A stretch of DNA of 12,066 nt, from the NCBI GenBank assembly GCA_947057405.1, contig CAMSEJ010000034.1, positions 1 through 12,066 of the forward strand, written 5' to 3'. The first letter of the stretch is position 1, and every line of letters starts with the position of its first letter. Below are positions 7,311-12,066 of this stretch, in pieces. The notes below the pieces were generated by a model. That model saw nothing but the letters and a program-made list of their open reading frames with translations, was not told the DNA's origin and searched no databases. Source of the DNA: an uncultured Roseburia sp. Its GTDB lineage: Bacteria; Bacillota; Clostridia; Lachnospirales; Lachnospiraceae. The position numbers were made by a program, and so were the translations under genes.

Positions 7311-7868
7311 ATGAGGATTGGAAAGCACAATTTTATTAAGCAGCTGAGGCGGCAGAATGAACAGGCCCTCATGTATGTGATTGACGAATACGGCGGTCTG
7401 ATTATGTCGGTGATCCGGCGGCATCTGTTTGCCCTGCCCGAGCAGCAGGAGGAGTGCTTTGATGATGTATTGTTAAAGATTTGGCAGCATAGCTCGGATT
7501 TTGACGAAAGCAGAAATTCCTTTCAAAACTGGTCGGCTGCCATTGCAAAGTACCAGGCGATTGATTATCTGCGCCGGTCCCGGCGTGAGCCGCAAACCGT
7601 TTCATTAGACGGTACGGCAGCTGCCCGGGAGGATGGTATGCTTGCCGATTTGACAGAACGGGAAATTTCCGTCGAAGTCGAAAAAATGCTTGCCTGTTTA
7701 AAACCGTGCGACCGGGAGCTGTTTATCCGGCTTTATGTCAAAGAGCAGGATATGGAGCAGGTAAGCCGGGAAACGGGCCTGAAAAAAGAGGTCATTTATA
7801 ACCGCGTTTCCAGAGGCAGGCAAAAAATCCGCAAACAATACAAGGCAGGAAAGGGGCGCTTCATATGA
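7311..7868 (+). CDS. ECF-like sigma-70 family RNA polymerase sigma factor
   Basis: A 185-residue cytoplasmic transcription factor that should direct RNA polymerase to a small set of promoters. Region 2 (about residues 15-92) contains DDVLLKIWQ (51-59) and the core sequence around NWSAAIAKYQAIDYLRR (73-89), which binds core polymerase and the -10 element. Region 4 (about 125-176) carries the helix-turn-helix around VSRETGLKKEVIYNRVSRGR (151-170). There is no region 1.1 or 3, so it is ECF sized. The start is set by AGAGGA (7299-7304), 6 bases before the ATG. A 6-pair hairpin (AAACCT 7275-7280 with AGGTTT 7288-7293) sits just before this site. The stop overlaps the next start as ATGA, typical of a sigma/anti-sigma pair. 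Target promoters and signal are unknown. Confidence 0.9.
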   Translation: MRIGKHNFIKQLRRQNEQALMYVIDEYGGLIMSVIRRHLFALPEQQEECFDDVLLKIWQHSSDFDESRNSFQNWSAAIAKYQAIDYLRRSRREPQTVSLDGTAAAREDGMLADLTEREISVEVEKMLACLKPCDRELFIRLYVKEQDMEQVSRETGLKKEVIYNRVSRGRQKIRKQYKAGKGRFI

Positions 7869-9022
7869 AGAAAACGATATATGGATTACTCAACGAGGTT
7901 CGGATGGATTTTGACGAGTATGAAAAAACGGAATTGTCCGCAGCAGAAAAGCAGGCACATAAGCGCAGGATTTTACGGGAGGTAAGGAATATGGGAAAAA
8001 AGAACAGGATATGGAACGTTGCGGCAGGTGTGGCGGCGGCATGCGCCGTTACGGTTACGGCAGTCGGCATTGCCAATCCGATTCTGGCGGAAAATATGTT
8101 TGGCAGCGTGTTCGGGAATCTGATTCAGAATGCGAAAGGAGATCCGTACGAAGAGGAAGATACCGACCGGTATGCAAAAATTGCAAAAGAGTCTGTCGGC
8201 GTACAGCAGGAAGTGGACAAACGGCAGGATGAAGAGGCGTATACGACGACGGCGGAGCAGAACGGAGTTTCCGTTTCCGTATCGGATGTTTACTGCGACG
8301 GGTATATGCTGTATTATACGGCCTCGTTAAAAACGGACAACGAAGAGTTAAAGAAGGCGGACGGGATTCTCACGGAATTCAAAACAGGCGGCTCGCAGGA
8401 GCTTTGGATAGAAGGGCTTGATTTGTCGGGGTATGCAGGCAGTTCTTTTGAACGGGCAGAGGACGGCACCTTTGTATCGGCCAACCAGATTGATCTGCTG
8501 AGCGGAGCAGGGGACGGTTTTCTGACGCAGACGGAAGATGCGATTGTAGTTAACTGGAAGCTGCACCGGTTAAAGGGAACTCTGTGGGACAGCTGGGACG
8601 AGAACGGGGAGTATGCGTCGACGGCAACCGTAGACGGAGAATGGAACCTGAGGTTTCCGGTTACGGTAGACGTTTCCCGCAATCAGTCGTTTGAAATTGG
8701 AAAGGAAGAGAACGGAGTTGTTTTAAAAGACGCCGTCCGGACAAAAGCCGGCCTCGTGGTTCATATGGAGCTTCCCGATTTCCGAAAAGCGCCGTACAAC
8801 GATCCGTATAACGATCCGGACGAGAGGATTAGCGATGCGCAGGGGAACGCTTTACAGTGGCTTTCGCAGCGGTGGAAGGAACGGGACGACGGGACAACGG
8901 AATGCTGGGTGATGGTGCTGTATGACGGAGAAGAGGAGCTGACGCTTGAGGTGACGGCAAAGGATGAAGCCGCTTCGAAGATAGCAAAAATTACGTTTGA
9001 AGTGCCGGCAGAAATCCGTTAG
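7865..9022 (+). CDS. Membrane anti-sigma-like protein with DUF4179-type domain
   Basis: A 385-residue single-pass membrane protein, probably the anti-sigma factor of the upstream sigma gene. Residues 1-48 are charged and cytoplasmic, suited to holding the sigma factor. Residues about 49-70 form one membrane helix (NVAAGVAAACAVTVTAVGI), followed by a large extracytoplasmic part. The layout and the NPILAENMFGSVFG segment after the helix resemble DUF4179 proteins, which typically sit beside ECF-like sigma genes in Clostridia. The outer domain contains a tandem PYND repeat (310-317). Its signal or ligand cannot be deduced. The start overlaps the sigma stop by four bases, with GGAAAGGGG (7848-7856) as ribosome binding site. 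I see no zinc-binding HxxxCxxC anti-sigma motif, so binding to the sigma factor is inferred from position and topology. Confidence 0.82.
   Translation: MKKTIYGLLNEVRMDFDEYEKTELSAAEKQAHKRRILREVRNMGKKNRIWNVAAGVAAACAVTVTAVGIANPILAENMFGSVFGNLIQNAKGDPYEEEDTDRYAKIAKESVGVQQEVDKRQDEEAYTTTAEQNGVSVSVSDVYCDGYMLYYTASLKTDNEELKKADGILTEFKTGGSQELWIEGLDLSGYAGSSFERAEDGTFVSANQIDLLSGAGDGFLTQTEDAIVVNWKLHRLKGTLWDSWDENGEYASTATVDGEWNLRFPVTVDVSRNQSFEIGKEENGVVLKDAVRTKAGLVVHMELPDFRKAPYNDPYNDPDERISDAQGNALQWLSQRWKERDDGTTECWVMVLYDGEEELTLEVTAKDEAASKIAKITFEVPAEIR
8792..8815 (+). repeat. Tandem 12-base repeat in anti-sigma gene
   Basis: Two head-to-tail copies of CCGTAYAACGAT (8792-8803, 8804-8815), differing at one base, encode PYNDPYND in the outer domain, followed by PDE. 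It is a small in-frame duplication. Confidence 0.8.
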
Positions 9023-9041
9023 CAAAGTCTTCCTGCCGGCA
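9003..9041. other. Inverted repeat spanning the anti-sigma stop codon
   Basis: TGCCGGCAG (9003-9011) pairs with CTGCCGGCA (9033-9041), a 9-pair stem with a 21-base loop that contains the TAG stop. No T-run follows, so it is unlikely to be a strong intrinsic terminator. It may partly limit readthrough into the carboxypeptidase gene or stabilise the message end. Confidence 0.5.
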
Positions 9042-9103
9042 GCATCATAATTACGCCGGATCCCGCATAAAATGCAATAATCTTTTTGATGCAGGGAACA
9101 GAA

Positions 9104-10357
9104 ATGAAACGTATTATATCTATTATTTCAGGGTGTGCGGTATGTCTTGCCGTTTTGTTTTGCAGCAGCAGCGCGCTTCTGGCAGAAGAAACCGAGACAA
9201 CCATAAAAGAAGCGGAGTTATACGCCCAGTCGGCAGTCCTGATGGATGCCGGCTCCGGGCGTGTTTTATTTGAAAAGAACGGGGAGACGGTGCGTCCCAT
9301 GGCGAGCACGACAAAGATTATGACCTGTATCCTTACGCTTGAACACGGAAACCCGGAGGATGAAGTGGAGGTGTCCGGCTATGCGGCGTCCATGCCGGAT
9401 GTGCAGCTTCATATCCGGGAAGGGGAGCATTACCGGCTAAAGGATCTGCTCTGCTCTCTGATGTTAGAATCCCACAATGACTCGGCGGTTGCGATTGCGG
9501 AGCATATCGGCGGCAGCGTGGAGGGGTTTGCCGGGATGATGAATGAAAAAGCGCGGGAAATCGGCTGTACGGATACGTATTTTATTACGCCAAACGGTTT
9601 GGACGCGCAAAAGGACATTCCGGCGGAGGACGGCGGTACAAAGACCGTGGCGCATTCCACCACGGCCAGAGATCTGGCGCTGATTATGAGCTACTGCATT
9701 CAGAAATCACCGCAGAAGGAAGCTTTTCTGGAGATAACAAGGACGCCTTCCCACAGCTTTTCCAATCTTGAGGGAAACCGCAGCTTTTCCTGCAGCAACC
9801 ACAATGCGTTTCTGCAGATGATGGACGGGGCACTGTCCGGAAAAACGGGGTTTACCGGGAAAGCGGGGTATTGCTATGTGGGGGCATTGGAGCGGGACGG
9901 AAAAACCTTTGTAGTGGCGCTGCTTGCCTGCGGCTGGCCGAACCATAAAACGTATAAATGGTCGGATACGAAAAAGCTGATGGCTTACGGAATTGCCAAC
10001 TATGCGTGCAGGGATGTGTCAGAGGAAGAGCTGCCTAAGGAATGGTTTTCGGATATTCCGGTAGAGGATGCGCAGACGGGGCGGCTGTTCGGGGAAAAAA
10101 AGGTGGGGGTTTTTATAAAAGACAGCAAAAAAGCTCCGTCGCTTCTGATGAAGCCTGAGGAACGCGTCGAGGTGTCGTGCAGCGTACAAAAAAGCCTGAA
10201 AGCCCCGGTGAACAAGGGGCAGGCAGTCGGAAGCCTGCGGTATACGGTAGACGGCAAGGTGATCTGGGAGAGGGAACTCTGCGCCGCGGAGGAGATAAGG
10301 CGGGTGGATTACGCATGGTTTGTAAAACGTGTGGGAGATGCTTTTTTGGCGCTGTAA
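9104..10357 (+). CDS. D-alanyl-D-alanine carboxypeptidase, PBP5 type
   Basis: A 417-residue secreted low-molecular-mass penicillin-binding protein that removes the terminal D-alanine from peptidoglycan stem peptides and so limits cross-linking. Residues 1-27 are a signal peptide ending ALLA. The catalytic motifs are complete: STTK (Ser68, Lys71), SHN (Ser123-Asn125) and KTG (247-249). Residues about 305-395 form the beta-rich C-terminal domain of this family. The last 20 residues (IRRVDYAWFVKRVGDAFLAL) could be the amphipathic helix that anchors such enzymes to the membrane. The ATG at 9104 has AGGGAA (9093-9098) 5 bases ahead. An in-frame TTG (9086) and ATG (9089) are less well placed. It lies 81 bases after the anti-sigma gene with no strong promoter visible (TAAAAT at 9068 lacks a -35), so cotranscription is possible. 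Confidence 0.93.
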   Translation: MKRIISIISGCAVCLAVLFCSSSALLAEETETTIKEAELYAQSAVLMDAGSGRVLFEKNGETVRPMASTTKIMTCILTLEHGNPEDEVEVSGYAASMPDVQLHIREGEHYRLKDLLCSLMLESHNDSAVAIAEHIGGSVEGFAGMMNEKAREIGCTDTYFITPNGLDAQKDIPAEDGGTKTVAHSTTARDLALIMSYCIQKSPQKEAFLEITRTPSHSFSNLEGNRSFSCSNHNAFLQMMDGALSGKTGFTGKAGYCYVGALERDGKTFVVALLACGWPNHKTYKWSDTKKLMAYGIANYACRDVSEEELPKEWFSDIPVEDAQTGRLFGEKKVGVFIKDSKKAPSLLMKPEERVEVSCSVQKSLKAPVNKGQAVGSLRYTVDGKVIWERELCAAEEIRRVDYAWFVKRVGDAFLAL

Positions 10358-10370
10358 AGCGCCAAAAAGC
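10340..10370 (+). other. GTAA-loop hairpin at the carboxypeptidase stop codon
   Basis: GCTTTTTTGGCGCT (10340-10353) pairs with AGCGCCAAAAAGC (10358-10370) through 13 pairs, with one bulged T and a GTAA (GNRA-type) tetraloop. The stop codon TAA lies in the loop. The T-run is in the 5' arm and the A-run in the 3' arm, the reverse of an intrinsic terminator. It ends exactly where the next gene's -35 region begins. Confidence 0.7.
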
Positions 10371-10399
10371 TTGTACCGACATGCAGGAACTGTTATAAT
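10371..10399 (+). promoter_or_regulatory. Extended -10 promoter for the small gene and NUDIX gene
   Basis: A perfect -10 TATAAT (10394-10399) preceded by TGT (10391-10393) makes an extended -10. The -35 TTGTAC (10371-10376), at 17 bases, matches only three positions, which an extended -10 can tolerate. Transcription should start near 10406, about 28 bases before the ATG. Confidence 0.75.
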
Positions 10400-10433
10400 C
10401 AGATGTATAGACAGAAAAAGAAAGGAATCTGAA

Positions 10434-10700
10434 ATGGAAGAAGCATTGAATTTGTCCGTATCGCAGGTATTTCGCAAAGACGGAGAACCATACGCCTTTG
10501 TTTCTTTTACAAACGGAAAAAAGCATGCGGAAGGGAAAATTCCGGAATGCAAAATGATATCCGCAGAAGGATTTGACGAAAGCGAAGTGGCACAGCTTGA
10601 AATCTACATGAAATTAGAGCTTGGAATGCTTAAGAAAATGGCGTCGGGGGTAAACGCCATGCGTGCATTTATGGGGGAAGGACAGGCGAGGAACGAATGA
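10434..10700 (+). CDS. Uncharacterised small acidic protein
   Basis: An 88-residue protein whose function I do not recognise. It has no signal peptide, membrane segment or metal-binding cysteine cluster, so it should be cytoplasmic. The first half looks like a small beta sheet (the FRKDGEPYAFVSFTNG region, residues 13-28, with alternating charged and hydrophobic residues). The second half looks helical (QLEIYMKLELGMLKKMASGV, residues 54-73). The ATG at 10434 has AAGGA (10422-10426) at 7 bases. An in-frame extension back to 10329 would run through the carboxypeptidase gene and the promoter, and is rejected. Its stop overlaps the NUDIX start as ATGA, which argues that it is a real gene and that the two products are made together. 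A small partner or regulator of the NUDIX enzyme is possible but unsupported by any motif. Confidence 0.8.
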   Translation: MEEALNLSVSQVFRKDGEPYAFVSFTNGKKHAEGKIPECKMISAEGFDESEVAQLEIYMKLELGMLKKMASGVNAMRAFMGEGQARNE

Positions 10701-11347
10701 TTAAAACAAAAGACATCAAAACGTTATTTGAATCCGGCTATGTGCGTGTATACGATTTGCAGTATGCGCCGGACAAGCATTATTATAACGCAAGCAGGCG
10801 CGTAAAAGAGGAGCTTGCCGCGGCAAAATCCGGGGAGGCGTTTCGGAATATGCTGCCGGATGCGGTAAGCTGTTTTGTGATCCTTGACGTCAAGGGAAAA
10901 AAGCCGCGGCTTTTGCTCTCTTACGAATACCGCTATCCCGCAGGCCGGTATTTGCTGAGCGTTCCGGCGGGGCTTTTGGATCCGCAGGACCGGGCAGAGA
11001 AGGAGGCGCTTTTACATACCGCGATTCGGGAAATCCGTGAAGAAACCGGGCTTTCGGTGTCAGAACAGGATACGGTAAAGGTGGTAAATCCGCTGGTGTT
11101 TTCCACGCCCGGGATGACGGACGAAAGCAATGCGCTGGTATGCGCCGTGCTGCACCGCAAGGAGATGCCCCCGCTTTCCCAGAAAGGGGCAAAGGGCTCC
11201 GAGCTGTTTGACGGGTTTTGCATGCCGGACAGAACGGAGGCGCAAAGCATCCTGAAAAAGGGGACGGATGACCGGGGAATTTTTTATTCGGTTTATACCT
11301 GGGCGGCTTTACTGTACTTTGTGTCGGATCTGTGGCGGGAGGAATGA
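10697..11347 (+). CDS. NUDIX hydrolase, ADP-ribose-pyrophosphatase-like
   Basis: A 216-residue cytoplasmic enzyme expected to hydrolyse a nucleoside diphosphate linked to another group, probably ADP-ribose or a similar sugar nucleotide. The catalytic core REIREETG (111-118) is intact, with the upstream Glu103 eight residues before Arg111. The Gly that opens the Nudix box (in SVPAGLLDP, 88-96) is five residues further upstream than in the GX5EX7REUXEEXGU consensus, so the loop is longer. STPGMTDE (136-143) corresponds to the SPG-x-x-DE segment of ADP-ribose pyrophosphatases. Residues 1-50 and the C-terminal 60 residues are extensions of uncertain role. GAGGA (10688-10692) serves as ribosome binding site within the upstream gene, which it overlaps by four bases. 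The stop codon abuts the stop of the minus-strand gene. The substrate is inferred from the family only. Confidence 0.88.
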   Translation: MIKTKDIKTLFESGYVRVYDLQYAPDKHYYNASRRVKEELAAAKSGEAFRNMLPDAVSCFVILDVKGKKPRLLLSYEYRYPAGRYLLSVPAGLLDPQDRAEKEALLHTAIREIREETGLSVSEQDTVKVVNPLVFSTPGMTDESNALVCAVLHRKEMPPLSQKGAKGSELFDGFCMPDRTEAQSILKKGTDDRGIFYSVYTWAALLYFVSDLWREE

Positions 11348-12066
11348 TTATAAGATTACCAGCCCTCTGCGGTATTCCTGTTTTTGTGCGCGCCCTGTCT
11401 TCTGCGCCAGGGCGCCGTAGTACAAATCAGAGGCAAACACATCCCTGTCGAATACCGGGCGGGCTGCTTTCTCAAGGAGGGCGGCTGCGGCTGCCGGCTT
11501 GGTAATCAGCGGGCGTTTGGCATGGGCGTGCAGCCTGCCAAACAGCCCTGCGGCGTCCCGCCGAAAGCCCAAAAGGCGCAGATAGGGCGAGTAGCCGAAG
11601 GATTTTCCGCGCGCGGCCGTTTCGTTTGTAATGTCCAGCAGAATATGCAGCAATACCCGGCTGATACGGCTGTAGGTCACTTCTTTTTTCTTAAGCAGTT
11701 CACAAAATCCACGGTAATCCCGATAATCCGCAAGAGAATTTACAATCCGGTTCGACAGCTCTAAGGAGCAATCCGCAAACTGCGTAAATCCCTGCTCTCT
11801 GTAAGAAAGCAGCCGGTAATACAGCATGTCGGAGAAGCTCTGCAGAGTCAGAAAGCCGTTGTCCGGGGCAAGCAGGGCGGCCTGAGAGCTTTCGGGCAGA
11901 TGGGAAGCGATCCGGTGCGAGGCATTTTTGTCCTGCCCGGCAGCCGATCCGGTAAGATAAGCGCGGATGGCTGCAGCGGAGCAGTATTGCTCCCGAAGCC
12001 CGGTGTCGTGGTATCCGGCGCCTTTTCGCAGGATTGGGACGGGCTTTATGCGGGAACGGCTGCGTG
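11348..12066 (-). CDS. tmcAL: tRNA(Met) cytidine acetate ligase TmcAL, C-terminal part
   Basis: The last 238 or so codons of a minus-strand gene whose start lies beyond the window's right edge. Translation begins at the edge, and reading stays open through the motif RKGAGYHDTGLREQYCSAAA (near 11960-12030) to the stop at 11348-11350. The RKGAGYHD segment, the following Ser/Ala-rich AIRAYL helix and the later YSRISRVLLHILLDI are typical of the YlbM family. That family is now known as TmcAL, which uses ATP and acetate to acetylate the wobble cytidine of elongator tRNA-Met. The nucleotidyltransferase-like catalytic half, with its HxGH-type motif, is outside the window. The family is usually about 400 residues, so just over half is seen. 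An ATG at 11827 is internal, not the start. Confidence 0.85.
   Translation of the reverse strand, partial: RSRSRIKPVPILRKGAGYHDTGLREQYCSAAAIRAYLTGSAAGQDKNASHRIASHLPESSQAALLAPDNGFLTLQSFSDMLYYRLLSYREQGFTQFADCSLELSNRIVNSLADYRDYRGFCELLKKKEVTYSRISRVLLHILLDITNETAARGKSFGYSPYLRLLGFRRDAAGLFGRLHAHAKRPLITKPAAAAALLEKAARPVFDRDVFASDLYYGALAQKTGRAQKQEYRRGLVIL
11390..11415. other. GC-rich inverted repeat near the convergent stops
   Basis: GCGCCCTG (11390-11397) and CAGGGCGC (11408-11415) form a perfect 8-pair stem with a 10-base loop inside the 3' end of tmcAL. On the plus strand it comes 43 bases after the NUDIX stop and is preceded, not followed, by TTTTT (11381-11385). It could hinder readthrough from the NUDIX side, but it is not a standard terminator. 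Confidence 0.45.

Noticed and set aside
9068..9073. Promoter for the carboxypeptidase gene based on TAAAAT
   Set aside because: The -10 is acceptable, but sequences at 16-19 bases upstream do not resemble TTGACA and there is no TG extension.
10340..10370. Intrinsic terminator for the carboxypeptidase gene
   Set aside because: The T-run is on the 5' side of the GC stem and the 3' side is A-rich followed by TTGTACC, so it lacks the trailing U-tract. It is kept as a structured element only.
10329..10433. Longer N-terminus for the 88-residue protein
   Set aside because: The extension would overlap the carboxypeptidase gene, pass through the hairpin and include the promoter; the ATG at 10434 has a good ribosome binding site.
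11384..11764. A 126-codon plus-strand frame opposite tmcAL
   Set aside because: It is antisense to conserved TmcAL sequence and has no family resemblance or ribosome binding site.

Overview
The window looks like ordinary chromosome from an anaerobic Clostridia, most likely Lachnospiraceae. The reasons are AGGAGG-type ribosome binding sites, TATAAT promoters, roughly half G+C, a three-gene [FeFe] hydrogenase of the NuoE/NuoF/HydA type, an ECF sigma factor with a DUF4179-type partner, and a TmcAL (YlbM-family) tRNA-modification gene. I see no rRNA or tRNA gene, transposon, phage gene or CRISPR array. This assignment is an inference from gene content, not a species identification.

Layout. (1) 92-1696: a membrane-anchored spermidine-synthase-like protein with its own near-consensus extended -10 promoter. 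(2) 1697-1969: a long intergenic stretch holding two dyad-symmetric blocks, then an AT-rich promoter. (3) 1970-2941: a lipoprotein with a Pro/Glu-rich stalk and an SGNH-hydrolase-like domain. (4) 3053-7129: hydC-hydB-hydA, a tightly coupled operon closed by a strong intrinsic terminator at 7131-7167. (5) 7311-9022: an ECF-like sigma factor and its membrane anti-sigma partner, overlapping by ATGA. (6) 9104-10357: a secreted D-Ala-D-Ala carboxypeptidase of the PBP5 type. (7) 10434-11347: an uncharacterised 88-residue protein and a NUDIX hydrolase, again overlapping by ATGA and driven by an extended -10 promoter. (8) 11348-12066, minus strand: the C-terminal part of tmcAL, running out of the window and meeting the NUDIX gene stop to stop with no base between.

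How they work together. The hydrogenase subunits form one complex that moves electrons between NADH (and probably ferredoxin) and protons, disposing of fermentation reductant as H2. Its H-cluster maturases HydE, HydF and HydG are not here and must be encoded elsewhere. The sigma/anti-sigma pair is a transmembrane signalling switch, and the neighbouring cell-wall carboxypeptidase may or may not be among its targets. The remaining genes look like independent housekeeping units.

I did not find a clear new multi-gene system. The points most worth a second look are the uncharacterised 88-residue protein coupled to the NUDIX gene, hairpins whose U-tract lies before the stem instead of after it, the zero-gap convergent gene pair, the altered active-site blocks in the SGNH-like lipoprotein and the spermidine-synthase-like protein, and the dyad-rich intergenic region at 1697-1969.
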